From positions 105,536-169,535 of the forward strand of contig CANHOA010000002.1 of assembly GCA_947462255.1 (NCBI GenBank): a DNA stretch of 64,000 bases, in the 5' to 3' direction. Below, in pieces: positions 37,777 through 49,748 of the stretch. Both the position numbers and the translations under genes were made by a program. The DNA comes from Flavobacteriales bacterium (GTDB lineage: Bacteria > Bacteroidota > Bacteroidia > Flavobacteriales_D > Crocinitomicaceae). The notes below the pieces were generated by a model that did not search any database, was not told the origin of the DNA, and saw nothing but the letters and a program-made list of their open reading frames with translations. Numbering within the stretch: the first letter of the stretch is position 1; each line of letters begins with the position of its first letter.

Positions 37777-40428
37777 ATGAAAATGTCAGACATCAAAAAA
37801 GTAAGTGTGCTTGCCTTATCATTATTGATTTTAGGGAGTTGTGCACAAGAGGCCTCTACCTCTACAGGTTGGAAATATAACAAAACAGAAAATGGTGGAT
37901 TTGAGAAAAAAGACTATAATGGCCAAGAAACTGGTCCAGGTTTAGTTTTTATCGAAGGTGGTAAATTTACCATGGGTACCACGGAAGACGATGTTTTCGA
38001 TGATTGGAGCGCTCCTGTTTCAAGCAAGCATGTAGAGTCATTTTACATGGACAAGCATGAAGTATGTAATCTTCATTGGTTAGAATATGTATATTGGATG
38101 AAAAGAGTTTATTACAAATCTTATCCTCACATTTTCAAAAAATCATTGCCTGATACGCTTGTATGGCGTTCACCTCTTTCTTATCGTGAATCTTACGTTG
38201 AAAATTATTTTAGATCACCTGCCTACAGAGATTACCCTGTTGTTGGTGTTTCGTGGATTCAAGCAAACGATTTTTGTAAATGGAGAACCGATAGGGTTAA
38301 TGAAGCTATTTTAGTTAGAGAGGGTATTATCAATTGGCATTTTGCCGAAGGTCAAGATCTTGCAGCTGCAACTGATAAGGACTATAAGAATAAATTTCGT
38401 TCAGCACCTGAAAATATGTTCAATACTGACTCGTATTTATCAGGCCAATATAATCAAACAACTACAGACGGTTATACAGTGACAAAAGATATGAAAGGTG
38501 ATTTTAAGGACAAAATTACAAAGCAAGAAGTTCCAAGAGATCCTTATATGTTAGACAATTATGACCCCGTTTATGCTGTTAAAGATGATCCAACCAATCC
38601 TAAATCTAGTGTTTTTAGAGGTAAGCGACAAGTTCGAATAGAGGATGGAATTCTTCTTCCTAAATATCGTTTGCCAATAGAGGCTGAATGGGAATTCGCT
38701 GCTAACGGTTTAATTGGAAATTTGGATGAGAATTCATCAAATATCAATGATCGCAGAATTTATCCTTGGGATGGCCACTATGTTCGAAAAGATGAAGAGC
38801 AATTTCAAGGGGACATTCAAGCAAATTTTGTGAAAGGGAAAGCTGATTTTATGGGAATTGCTGGGGCTTTGAACGATGGTGCTGGAGCTACGTGTAGGGT
38901 TGATGAATACTGGCCAAATGATTATGGATTATATAACATGGCTGGAAACGTTTCAGAATGGGTTATGGATACTTATCGTCCATTATCAAGTGAGGTAACC
39001 GATGAATTCATGCCTTTTAGAGGAAATGTTTATCAAACTAAATTATTAGTTCCTGATGGATTGTACGATAAACAAGTTAAAGCATCCGAAAATATATACG
39101 ATGTATATGGAATGAAAGAATTCGTTAATGAATACGCTCGGGTAAAATATTTGGAAATGGCTAATATTCCATTAGATTTGAATAGTAAGTTTCAAACTAA
39201 TTATACCCTTCAGCAAAATAGTTTATTGAGAAAATCATTAGATTTTACAGCAAGCTCACAAGTATTATTAACTGGTGAAACTGTTACTTTATCTTCAGAT
39301 ACATCACTGAGCAACAAAAGTAAATTGCCAATTAATTGGTCTATTATAGGTGCTGATTTTGTTGATGGAACTAAAAAGTCAGATACAACAGTAAAAATTG
39401 TCTTTAAGACAGCTGGAACGTATACTATCAGACTTAGTCAAGGTTCGCTAACCGAAGATAAATCGAACTTCATAACAGTTGTTAACACAGCGGATGAACT
39501 GAAAAGTTTTGTTAATACTACCTCTAGTCAGAGTAAGATAATTTCAAATCAAAGTAAGCGTAAGTATCAGTTTAATAGTCCAAGTAACTCTTTCCTATCT
39601 AATAATAGTCGATTTACGCTAAACGATAGTATTCAATTTGCGGTACTAGATGATATCAATGCTTTATTGGATACTGCTATATTTTTATTCAACAAAGGCA
39701 ACACCATAAAAGCGTCCGCTTATATAGAGAAAGCATTGTTTGGTAACCAAACTACTAGTGTTACACCCCGCGATTTTAGAAAAAACTATGATCCGGATAC
39801 AGATGAATTAGGGATTGGAGTTCATTATTATAAATTAGATGATGAAGGTGTTCCAGAAGAAGAAGCGACAACTTTTAATATATTTACTGACAGTTACCTA
39901 GATTTTAGGTTTAAAGATTTCAAAACAGATCCCACTATTTCATCTTGGCTTATTGTTCTTAGAAATGATTTAAGTGAATTTGTTGTAGAAAGTCGAGGGA
40001 AACAACGTTGGAGAAATGTAACTGAAGATGAAAACATTAATAGATTAAATTACCGTAAAGATGATTACATTGATTATTTAGATGGTGATTTAGAATCTTC
40101 TATTTTTTACAATAATACTCAGAGGAAGAATGATATTAATACTGGCAAGAGAGATGGATCGCAAGTTGTTTATCAAAGTGAATATGAAAACTATGATTTA
40201 CAAGGCGGTAAATTAAATGATGGTGTAAATGGTTGGCCAAATACATTAATATCTGATAGATCCAAAGTGTATAAAGGTGGGTCATGGAACGACAGAGCTT
40301 ATTGGTTAGCATCGTTTAATCGTAGATTTTTAGATGAAGATAAATCATCTGCTATGATTGGTTTCCGATGTGCTATGGATAGAGTTGGCGACTCACGCCA
40401 AGACGATACAAGAAAAAAGCGTAAATAA
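37777..40428 (+). CDS. gldJ: Gliding-motility/type IX lipoprotein GldJ, enlarged
   Basis: An 883-residue lipoprotein (lipobox LGSC, C22) of the GldJ family, related to formylglycine-generating (FGE/SUMF1) enzymes. The N-terminal FGE half (about 47-440) is normal, with GGKFTMGT, YRLPIEAEWEFAANG and GNVSEWVMDTYRP. The C-terminal piece VYKGGSWNDRAYWL...GFRCAMDRVGD (about 825-870) closes the fold. Between them, at about residues 445-750, is extra sequence including an Ig/PKD-like module (about 490-568), a Ser/Asn-rich linker and an acidic segment; from memory F. johnsoniae GldJ is near 560 residues. GldJ stabilises GldK and the gliding motor. An ATG after -7-like TATTTTTG (37751-37758) is the start. 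Confidence 0.9.
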   Translation: MKMSDIKKVSVLALSLLILGSCAQEASTSTGWKYNKTENGGFEKKDYNGQETGPGLVFIEGGKFTMGTTEDDVFDDWSAPVSSKHVESFYMDKHEVCNLHWLEYVYWMKRVYYKSYPHIFKKSLPDTLVWRSPLSYRESYVENYFRSPAYRDYPVVGVSWIQANDFCKWRTDRVNEAILVREGIINWHFAEGQDLAAATDKDYKNKFRSAPENMFNTDSYLSGQYNQTTTDGYTVTKDMKGDFKDKITKQEVPRDPYMLDNYDPVYAVKDDPTNPKSSVFRGKRQVRIEDGILLPKYRLPIEAEWEFAANGLIGNLDENSSNINDRRIYPWDGHYVRKDEEQFQGDIQANFVKGKADFMGIAGALNDGAGATCRVDEYWPNDYGLYNMAGNVSEWVMDTYRPLSSEVTDEFMPFRGNVYQTKLLVPDGLYDKQVKASENIYDVYGMKEFVNEYARVKYLEMANIPLDLNSKFQTNYTLQQNSLLRKSLDFTASSQVLLTGETVTLSSDTSLSNKSKLPINWSIIGADFVDGTKKSDTTVKIVFKTAGTYTIRLSQGSLTEDKSNFITVVNTADELKSFVNTTSSQSKIISNQSKRKYQFNSPSNSFLSNNSRFTLNDSIQFAVLDDINALLDTAIFLFNKGNTIKASAYIEKALFGNQTTSVTPRDFRKNYDPDTDELGIGVHYYKLDDEGVPEEEATTFNIFTDSYLDFRFKDFKTDPTISSWLIVLRNDLSEFVVESRGKQRWRNVTEDENINRLNYRKDDYIDYLDGDLESSIFYNNTQRKNDINTGKRDGSQVVYQSEYENYDLQGGKLNDGVNGWPNTLISDRSKVYKGGSWNDRAYWLASFNRRFLDEDKSSAMIGFRCAMDRVGDSRQDDTRKKRK

Positions 40429-40438
40429 AAATACTATT

Positions 40439-40467
40439 AAGCCCCTTGACTAAGGGGCTTTTTTTTT
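40439..40467 (+). terminator. Intrinsic terminator between gldJ and murF
   Basis: The stem AAGCCCCTT/AAGGGGCTT (nine pairs, loop GACT) is followed by nine T. It ends only six bases before the murF ATG, with no room for a separate promoter or leader downstream of it. Confidence 0.9.
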
Positions 40468-40473
40468 GTCAAT

Positions 40474-41757
40474 ATGAGATTGTTTGATTTGTTTTACGAA
40501 ACATCCGAGGTTTGCATCGATACGAGATCGATCACCAAAAATTGCTTGTTTGTTGCTTTAAAAGGAACTAACTTCGATGGAAATGATTTTGCGAATGAAG
40601 CACTCTTAGCTGGCGCAAAATATTGCATATCAGATCGTTCAACGATTTGTAATAATGTCAACATATTTTATGTAGAAGACACCCTCGAATATTTACAGAA
40701 CCTTGCCTTATACCATCGAAAAAAATTTACTATCCCAGTTCTTGGAATTACTGGGAGCAATGGTAAGACAAGCACTAAAGAACTAGTAAATTGCATATTA
40801 AATAAGCAATATCGTGTTCTTTGTACTGCTGGCAACTTTAATAATCATATTGGAGTTCCTCTAACCCTACTGAAACTTAATTCAAGCCATGAATTAGCTA
40901 TTATTGAAATGGGGGCGAACAAACACGGTGATATCGCTGAACTTTGCGCAATTGCTGAGCCTACGCTCGGAGTAATAACAAATATAGGGAAAGCTCATTT
41001 GGAGGGATTCAACGATTTTCAAGGCGTTTTAAAGACTAAAAAAGAATTGTACACCTCCATTAGTCAAAAAAAAGATGGGGTGATCTTTTATAATGCAGAT
41101 GACCAATTATTAAAAGAAAATCTTCCAAATAACATAGAGAATATTTCATACGGCACCTCACAATTCAGCGATCTATGTGGCGAACTATTGGCGCTAAATC
41201 CAAGGGTTAAACTGCGCTATAAAGACGGAGAATATCATTCACAGGAAATTCAAACTCAGCTCATTGGAAAATATAACTTTTACAATTTTTTATGCGCAAT
41301 AAGTATTGGGGTATATTTCAAAATAAGCCACGAAAATATTAGAATATCATTAGAAGAATACATTTCAAAAAACAACCGCTCTCAAGTAGAAATAACGGCA
41401 AATAATACAATCATTATTGATTGCTATAATGCCAATCCGAGCAGTATGCAATCAGCATTAGAGAGTTTTCTTATGATAGAAGCAGATAATAAAATAGCTA
41501 TTATTGGCGACATGCTTGAATTAGGCGCAGATACAAAAGAGGAGCATGATAAAATAATTAAGTACTGCAAGGAAAACGAAATTAGCTACTTGGTTGTTGG
41601 CGAATATTTTTCGAAGTCTGAGGTAAATCCGAAGATACGGTTTGCATCAACAAAAGAATTACTAGACCATTTCAACATTACGCCACTTAAAAACAACTTA
41701 ATTCTATTAAAAGGGTCAAGAGGAATTGCCTTAGAAAAATTACTTCCTGCGCTGTAA
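40474..41757 (+). CDS. murF: UDP-N-acetylmuramoyl-tripeptide--D-alanyl-D-alanine ligase
   Basis: A 427-residue Mur ligase that adds D-Ala-D-Ala to the peptidoglycan precursor. The early block TRSITKNCLFVALKG is the substrate-binding domain, the ATP loop GITGSNGKTSTKE starts near residue 91, and the later IDCYNANPSS and LKGSRGIALE blocks are intact. The N-terminus matches the family, so the ATG is likely right even though an intrinsic terminator sits directly before it. In related genomes gldJ and murF are also neighbours. It converges on prfB with an 18-base gap. Confidence 0.94.
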   Translation: MRLFDLFYETSEVCIDTRSITKNCLFVALKGTNFDGNDFANEALLAGAKYCISDRSTICNNVNIFYVEDTLEYLQNLALYHRKKFTIPVLGITGSNGKTSTKELVNCILNKQYRVLCTAGNFNNHIGVPLTLLKLNSSHELAIIEMGANKHGDIAELCAIAEPTLGVITNIGKAHLEGFNDFQGVLKTKKELYTSISQKKDGVIFYNADDQLLKENLPNNIENISYGTSQFSDLCGELLALNPRVKLRYKDGEYHSQEIQTQLIGKYNFYNFLCAISIGVYFKISHENIRISLEEYISKNNRSQVEITANNTIIIDCYNANPSSMQSALESFLMIEADNKIAIIGDMLELGADTKEEHDKIIKYCKENEISYLVVGEYFSKSEVNPKIRFASTKELLDHFNITPLKNNLILLKGSRGIALEKLLPAL

Positions 41758-41775
41758 TATTTTTCTTTCAAATAC

Positions 41776-42858
41776 TTAGGATCCGAATTGCATCAGGAAT
41801 GCTTTTAAGAAAGGGTCAAGATTCCCATCCATAACAGCTTCAACATCGGAGGTTTCAATTCCAGTTCGTACATCCTTCACTAACTTATAGGGCTGCATAA
41901 CATAATTCCGAATCTGAGACCCCCACTCTATTTTCTTTTTCCCAGCTTCAATTTCATTTCGTTTTTCAAGTCGTTCACGCAGTACCAATTCATATAATTG
42001 CGAACGAAGTAGCTGCAGGGCCTTTTCTTTATTTGCCAATTGAGAGCGAGATTCAGAATTTTCGATGATAATTCCAGAAGGAGCGTGACGTAAACGTACC
42101 GCTGTTTCCACTTTATTTACATTTTGCCCCCCTGCTCCACCAGATCTAAACGTTTCAAAACTCACATCTGCAGGATTCACATAAATATCGATATTATCAT
42201 CAACGAGTGGATAAACGTACACCGAAACAAAAGAAGTATGCCTTTTCGCATTTGAATCGAACGGTGAAATTCGAACCAATCGGTGAACACCATTTTCTCC
42301 TTTCAGATACCCAAAAGCAAATTCTCCTTCAAACTCAATGGTAACTGTTTTCACGCCCGCCACATCGCCTTCCTGAAAATTAAGTTCTGTCAGTTTATGC
42401 CCTTTCTTTTGTCCCCACATCATATACATGCGCATGAGCATAGATGCCCAATCACAGCTTTCTGTACCTCCAGCCCCGGCAGTAATTTGCACAACAGCAC
42501 TCAAAGCGTCTTCTTCGCCAGAAAGCATATTTTTTAATTCTAATTCTTCGACACCTGCTTGAATTTCATTAAAATTGAGATCCACTTCTTTTTGATCAGC
42601 AGCGCCTTCTTTTACAAATTCCAACAAAACAGCAAGGTCTTGGGTAGCACTATTTAGTCGATCAAAACTATCTACCCAATATTTCAAGCCACGGATAATC
42701 TTCATTTGTTTTTCAGCCTTTTGAGGGTCATCCCAAAAATTAGGATCCTGAGAACGAAGTTCCTCCTCGCGTAATTGCTGTCTTTTATCACTAATTTTCA
42801 AGTATACTGAGATTTCCTCCACCCGTTTTATTAGTTCCTTATGTTGTTCATTCGTCAT
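41776..42858 (-). CDS. prfB: Peptide chain release factor 2
   Basis: A 360-residue RF2, which releases peptides at UGA and UAA. The catalytic GGQ is G243-G244-Q245 in GGAGGQNVN, and the stop-codon recognition tripeptide SPF (RISPFDSN) marks RF2, not RF1. Many bacteria encode prfB with a programmed +1 frameshift at an early in-frame UGA; here the N-terminus aligning with that site ([11 protein letters not shown]) reads straight through in one frame with no UGA, so that autoregulation is absent. Confidence 0.95.
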   Translation of the reverse strand: MTNEQHKELIKRVEEISVYLKISDKRQQLREEELRSQDPNFWDDPQKAEKQMKIIRGLKYWVDSFDRLNSATQDLAVLLEFVKEGAADQKEVDLNFNEIQAGVEELELKNMLSGEEDALSAVVQITAGAGGTESCDWASMLMRMYMMWGQKKGHKLTELNFQEGDVAGVKTVTIEFEGEFAFGYLKGENGVHRLVRISPFDSNAKRHTSFVSVYVYPLVDDNIDIYVNPADVSFETFRSGGAGGQNVNKVETAVRLRHAPSGIIIENSESRSQLANKEKALQLLRSQLYELVLRERLEKRNEIEAGKKKIEWGSQIRNYVMQPYKLVKDVRTGIETSDVEAVMDGNLDPFLKAFLMQFGS

Positions 42859-42952
42859 AGCGCAAAATTAATTAATCTTTAACAACAAAAGAGATATAAA
42901 ATTTCTAAGCTTAATAATAGAAATTATTTACCTTTGAAAAAAAATAAGAAAC

Positions 42953-43330
42953 ATGAGTATACCAGCAGAATTAAAATACACCAAAGACCACGAATGGGTT
43001 AGAATGGACGGTGACATTGCCATCGTAGGAATTACGGCGTTTGCGCAAGGAGAATTAGGCGATATTGTCTATGTAGAAATAGAAACTGTTGGTGAATCTT
43101 TAGATCGAGAAGAGGTTTTTGGATCAATTGAAGCTGTAAAGACAGTATCTGATTTATTCATGCCTTTGAGCGGTGAAATTTTAGAACTCAACGAAGCCTT
43201 AGAAGGCAATCCAGAATTAGTTAACAGCGACCCATATGGAGAAGGCTGGATGGTTAAAATAAAAGTTTCCAATCCCAGTGAACTAAATGAATTATTGGGT
43301 GCAGAAGATTATACCGGATTGGTTCATTAA
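42953..43330 (+). CDS. gcvH: Glycine cleavage system H protein
   Basis: A 125-residue lipoyl carrier that shuttles the aminomethyl group between the P and T proteins of glycine cleavage. The lipoylation lysine is K63 in [11 protein letters not shown]. The N-terminus [14 protein letters not shown] is typical. gcvP and gcvT are not in this window. A -7 box TACCTTTG lies at 42929-42936, with a weak -33. It is followed by a bidirectional terminator shared with gyrB. Confidence 0.96.
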   Translation: MSIPAELKYTKDHEWVRMDGDIAIVGITAFAQGELGDIVYVEIETVGESLDREEVFGSIEAVKTVSDLFMPLSGEILELNEALEGNPELVNSDPYGEGWMVKIKVSNPSELNELLGAEDYTGLVH

Positions 43331-43353
43331 AACCATTGAAACATATTATCAAC

Positions 43354-43382
43354 AAAAAAGGCGCTTATTGAGCGCCTTTTTT
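43354..43382. terminator. Bidirectional terminator between gcvH and gyrB
   Basis: The stem GGCGCT/AGCGCC (loop TATTG) has six A before and six T after, so it works on both strands for the two convergent genes. Confidence 0.9.
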
Positions 43383-43403
43383 GTTTCCTTAAAATTAGTT
43401 CGC

Positions 43404-45359
<1,956 letters not shown>

Positions 45360-45474
45360 TTAATTTCGTTTAACGTTAAAATTAATTATATAACAAAAAT
45401 ACGAAAAAAGGCAATATTATAAACGCACAAAAAGCACATAAACCCTTAACTTATCAACAAAATTTCAACGAAAA

Positions 45475-46032
45475 TTAGTCTTTAATCCAATCGACTATAG
45501 AAGCGTCCATTGGGGAGGTTTGAGGGGAAATAACCTTCACTAAAAAACCTTCTTCATCCAATAGATATTTTTGAAAATTCCATTGAACTTGGTTGTCTTC
45601 TAAGCCATTTTTAGCTTTTTGAGTTAAAAACTGATAGATGGGGTGCATATCCTTTCCTTTGACAGAAATTTTGGACATCATTGGAAACGACACTCCGTAA
45701 TTTTTTTGACAAAACGCAGCTATATTTTCATTAGAACCAGGTTCTTGTCCCATGAAATTGTTTGCAGGAAAACCAATTACCACAAAGTTACTGTCTTTAT
45801 ACAAACCGTAGAGTTTTTCCAACTCCTCATACTGGGGGGTCAAACCACATTTAGAAGCCGTATTTACTACCAATACTTTTTTTCCTTTTAGCTGTGATAA
45901 ATCATACGATTGGCCATTAATATCTTCGCACACAAATGAATGAATTGATAATTTAGGATCGTTAGAAAGGTTGGAATTAGAAGTCATGGTGCACGATAGA
46001 TTCAATAACAAAACAATAAATAAGATTTTCAT
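45475..46032 (-). CDS. Glutathione peroxidase-family thiol peroxidase
   Basis: A 185-residue member of the GPx family with a cysteine (C62 in NTASKCGLTPQY) where animal enzymes have selenocysteine. The conserved FPANNFMGQEPGSN and WNFQKYLLD blocks are present. Such bacterial enzymes usually draw electrons from thioredoxin. The N-terminus is hydrophobic with a Cys at residue 14 (LNLSC), so it is exported or possibly lipid-anchored, though the lipobox is imperfect. It lies between gyrB and the divergently oriented OmpA-family gene. Confidence 0.9.
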   Translation of the reverse strand: MKILFIVLLLNLSCTMTSNSNLSNDPKLSIHSFVCEDINGQSYDLSQLKGKKVLVVNTASKCGLTPQYEELEKLYGLYKDSNFVVIGFPANNFMGQEPGSNENIAAFCQKNYGVSFPMMSKISVKGKDMHPIYQFLTQKAKNGLEDNQVQWNFQKYLLDEEGFLVKVISPQTSPMDASIVDWIKD

Positions 46033-46120
46033 AACAGTTTTTTATAATAAACAACTTAGGAAATAAATAGTTCGCAGGTAACAAAGTAAACCTTTTTCGT
46101 TTTAATACGAATAATAAATA

Positions 46121-46993
46121 ATGAAAAAAGTATTTCTATCTTTATTTATTTTGTGCTTTCAATTAAATTGCATTTGCCAGCTGACGCTCTCAGGTACATG
46201 GCAAGGTCTACTTGCCAGGGAAAATCAAGGGTGGGATTTGTCAGAGCCAATCTATTTTAGCATCAGCTGCATTGGATCATCTATTAATGGAGAAAGCCGA
46301 GAAGAAAAGTACAAAACTTCGAGTTTTTGCTCAAAAATAATCAATGGAAAACTAAGTGATGGAAAATCGATAAAATCCATTGTTTTTAGCCAAACAAGTA
46401 CTTCAAGTAAATGCAGTGGCGGTAACCCATCTTGCTTACTTTCTTTTTCCTTAAAATACAATGATAGCACGGGATATTTCGAAGGAAGCTATTCAAGCAC
46501 AACCTGTCCAACACAAAAAGGGTATGTCAAGCTGTATAAATCAACAACAGAAGTGAATCAAAGTGCTAAACCATTGGTACCACACACATGGGTAGACCGT
46601 TTTCGTTCCGATTTAATATTGGGTTTATCCGCCCCTGATGAGCGAAAAAAGGAATTGATAGACTTTAAATTTGAGTCGATATATTTTGACTATAATTCAG
46701 ACAGTATTCCATCAACATTTAATCCTTATTTAAATAGCATGGCCCGAATAATACTAGGTCATTCTGACTTAAGAATAAAGATTATTGGTAATACTGATTC
46801 GGACGGATCAGATAAATTTAACGAAAATTTATCACGCAGAAGAGCAGAATCACTAACAAGCTATTTAGAAAATCAAGGGGTAAAAAGAGATCGAATCATC
46901 ATTGAATACAATGGAGAAAAATTACCAATTGAATCGAACAGCACAGAAGAGGGAAGAAAAAAAAACAGACGCGTAGACTTTAAATTCATCTAA
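46121..46993 (+). CDS. OmpA-family outer-membrane/periplasmic protein
   Basis: A 290-residue exported protein. The signal peptide spans about 1-20, then a beta-rich cysteine-containing domain of about 130 residues that I do not recognise, then a C-terminal OmpA domain (about 180-290) with IYFDYNSDSI, GNTDSDGSDKFNENLSRRRA and NRRVDFKFI. OmpA domains bind peptidoglycan. The N-terminal domain is not a barrel, so the protein is probably a periplasmic or lipid-associated anchor protein. It converges on valS with a three-base gap. Confidence 0.85.
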   Translation: MKKVFLSLFILCFQLNCICQLTLSGTWQGLLARENQGWDLSEPIYFSISCIGSSINGESREEKYKTSSFCSKIINGKLSDGKSIKSIVFSQTSTSSKCSGGNPSCLLSFSLKYNDSTGYFEGSYSSTTCPTQKGYVKLYKSTTEVNQSAKPLVPHTWVDRFRSDLILGLSAPDERKKELIDFKFESIYFDYNSDSIPSTFNPYLNSMARIILGHSDLRIKIIGNTDSDGSDKFNENLSRRRAESLTSYLENQGVKRDRIIIEYNGEKLPIESNSTEEGRKKNRRVDFKFI

Positions 46994-46996
46994 TCC

Positions 46997-49624
46997 CTAC
47001 CCTAAATCCGCTATTTTTTTGGTCAAAATATCAATAGTTGAAAGGGCGTCTTGTTCTTTCTTTTTTTCACTTTCCACCACAGAACTGGGGGCGCTTGATA
47101 CAAATTTTTCATTTGACAATTTTCCTTGAACGCTTTTAAGAAAACCCTTGATATATTCTAATTCAGCAAGAATTTTATCTTTTTCAGCGGCAGTATCCAT
47201 TTCCTCACCAAACGGAATAAAAAACTCTTTTCCTTCCAAAACAAAAGAAAAAGCACCTTTCATTGATTCATTTACGTATTCTAAGCATGATAAATTCCCA
47301 AGTTTTACAATGACCGAATGAAAATTTAATTGACCATTTACTTGGCCTTTAACAAAAAGAGAGAGTTTTACCTTATTAGCAATATTTTGTTGTTTCCTAA
47401 TATTTCTAATATTTGAAACCACCTCTTCAGACTGATTGAAATTAACTAATAATGCATCATCAATTTTACCAGCATTAGGCCAAGAAGCTACAATAATATC
47501 GTTTTCTTTCTTATCATTGCCAATTAGATGCCATAATTCTTCCGTAATAAAAGGAGCGAATGGGTGCACTAATATTAAAAGTTTCTCAAAAAATGCAATA
47601 GTAACTTCCTTTGACAATTTATCAATAGGTTGTTCATAGCCCGGTTTTATGATCTCCAGATACCAAGAACAGAAATCGTCCCAAATCAACTTATAGGTAA
47701 GCATTAGTGCATCAGAGATTCTAAATTTATCAAAGGCATCATTAATTTCTAATAAGGTCTTATTTAATTTACTTTCGAACCAATCGATCGCCATATTAGC
47801 CGAATGTGGTTGCTCAAAATCAACAACTTCCCACGCAGAAACAAGGCGATAAGCATTCCACAATTTATTGGTGAAATTTCTACCTTGTTCACATTGTGAT
47901 GTGTCAAAAGGCAAATCATTTCCTGCAGGCGATGAAATCAGCACGCCAACTCGAACACCATCTGCCCCATACTGTTCAATTAAGGCAATCGGATCAGGCG
48001 AATTACCCAATGATTTTGACATTTTCCGTCCTAATTTATCACGAACAATACCAGTGTAATATACATTTTTAAACGGCATATCACCTTTGTATTCATAGCC
48101 TGCCATCACCATTCTTGCCACCCAAAAAAACATAATGTCAGGGCCAGTTACAAGATCATTAGTTGGATAATAATAATTTATTTCAGGGTTGTTAGGTTGA
48201 GTTAATCCATTAAAAACGGAGATGGGCCATAACCAACTTGAAAACCAAGTGTCAAGGACATCTTCATCTTGCTTAAGTGCTTCTGCTTTGTAAGCGACAC
48301 CCGTTTTTTCTTGCGCTAGACTAGCCGCTTTTTCGGCAGTAAGTGCTACAACAAAATCATTTACCCCCTCTCCGTAATACCATGCAGGAATTCGATGTCC
48401 CCACCACAATTGCCTAGAAATACACCAATCCTTAACATTTTCCATCCAATGACGGTAGGTATTTTTAAATTTTTCTGGATAAAATTGAATGGAATTATTC
48501 ATTACATTTTCCAATGCTGGCTTCGCTAGGTCTTTCATATCAACGAACCATTGCATGGAGAGTTTTGGTTCGATTACAGCATTTGTACGTTCGGAGAAAC
48601 CAACTTTATTGATATGATCTTCGGTTTTTGACAAGAAACCCGTTTCATGCAATTCTTTTTCGATTAATTTTCTTGCCTCAAATCGATCAACACCTTGATA
48701 ATGTAATCCATATTCATTCAAGGTCCCATTTTCATTAAAGAGATCAATTGAAGCTAGATTAAACTTCCTACCAATTTCATAATCGTTAATATCATGTGCT
48801 GGTGTAATTTTAAGACATCCTGTCCCGAATTCCATATCAACGTAGTCATCTGTTAAAATAGGAACAATACGATTTGCAATCGGAACGATTACGCTTTTCC
48901 CATGCAAGTGAATAAAGCGCTTATCTAAAGGGTTAACACAAATTGCCGTATCACCAAGAATTGTTTCAGGCCTTGTCGTTGCAATAGTTATCCATTCATC
49001 ATCTAGGCCATCTATTTTGTAACGAACATAGAAAAGACGCGAATTAACTTCTTTATAGATCACCTCTTCATCCGAAACCGCTGTTAGGGCCTCTGGATCC
49101 CAATTCACCATTCGGACACCCCGATAAATTTTACCTTTATTAAAAAGGTCTATAAAAACATTTACAACCGATTCAGAATATTCTTTATCCATCGTAAAAT
49201 GCGTTCTTTCCCAATCGCAAGAAGCGCCGAGCTTTTTTAATTGTTCTAGAATAATACCGCCGTGCTTATCTTTCCATTTAAATGCATGGCCTAAAAACTC
49301 ATCACGTGTTAAATCGGATTTTTGAATCCCCTCAGCCTTTAATTTTTGAACTATTTTTGCTTCAGTAGCAATTGATGCATGATCCGTTCCAGGTACCCAG
49401 CAGGCATTTTTCCCAAGCATCCTAGCCCTTCTAATCAAGACATCTTGAATGGTGCTATTGAGCATATGGCCCATGTGCAAGACACCGGTAATGTTAGGAG
49501 GGGGTATTACGATTGTATAGGGTTCCCTGTTGTCGGGCACAGAATGAAAATACCCTTTTTCCATCCAATGGGCGTACCATTTCACTTCTATTTTGCCTGG
49601 CTCAAATATTTTAGGCGTTTCCAT
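46997..49624 (-). CDS. valS: Valyl-tRNA synthetase
   Basis: An 875-residue class Ia synthetase for tRNA-Val with editing. HIGH-type motif VLHMGHMLNS near residue 45, the CP1 editing domain (TTRPETILGDTA), KMSKS in GRKMSKSLGNSPDP, the anticodon-binding domain, and a C-terminal coiled coil (about 810-875). The ATG was preferred to a GTG one codon upstream. The -7 box TATCTTTG lies about 14 bases before the ATG. Confidence 0.96.
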   Translation of the reverse strand: METPKIFEPGKIEVKWYAHWMEKGYFHSVPDNREPYTIVIPPPNITGVLHMGHMLNSTIQDVLIRRARMLGKNACWVPGTDHASIATEAKIVQKLKAEGIQKSDLTRDEFLGHAFKWKDKHGGIILEQLKKLGASCDWERTHFTMDKEYSESVVNVFIDLFNKGKIYRGVRMVNWDPEALTAVSDEEVIYKEVNSRLFYVRYKIDGLDDEWITIATTRPETILGDTAICVNPLDKRFIHLHGKSVIVPIANRIVPILTDDYVDMEFGTGCLKITPAHDINDYEIGRKFNLASIDLFNENGTLNEYGLHYQGVDRFEARKLIEKELHETGFLSKTEDHINKVGFSERTNAVIEPKLSMQWFVDMKDLAKPALENVMNNSIQFYPEKFKNTYRHWMENVKDWCISRQLWWGHRIPAWYYGEGVNDFVVALTAEKAASLAQEKTGVAYKAEALKQDEDVLDTWFSSWLWPISVFNGLTQPNNPEINYYYPTNDLVTGPDIMFFWVARMVMAGYEYKGDMPFKNVYYTGIVRDKLGRKMSKSLGNSPDPIALIEQYGADGVRVGVLISSPAGNDLPFDTSQCEQGRNFTNKLWNAYRLVSAWEVVDFEQPHSANMAIDWFESKLNKTLLEINDAFDKFRISDALMLTYKLIWDDFCSWYLEIIKPGYEQPIDKLSKEVTIAFFEKLLILVHPFAPFITEELWHLIGNDKKENDIIVASWPNAGKIDDALLVNFNQSEEVVSNIRNIRKQQNIANKVKLSLFVKGQVNGQLNFHSVIVKLGNLSCLEYVNESMKGAFSFVLEGKEFFIPFGEEMDTAAEKDKILAELEYIKGFLKSVQGKLSNEKFVSSAPSSVVESEKKKEQDALSTIDILTKKIADLG

Positions 49625-49748
49625 CACTTAATTTTGGCTCAAAGATAGAAAATTATACTGCTCAACACCTTAAGTGAGGCATTGCGTTCGAAAAAATATC
49701 AAAAAATAGTATGGTTTTTTATTATGCCCTTCGGACTATTTTTTTTCC

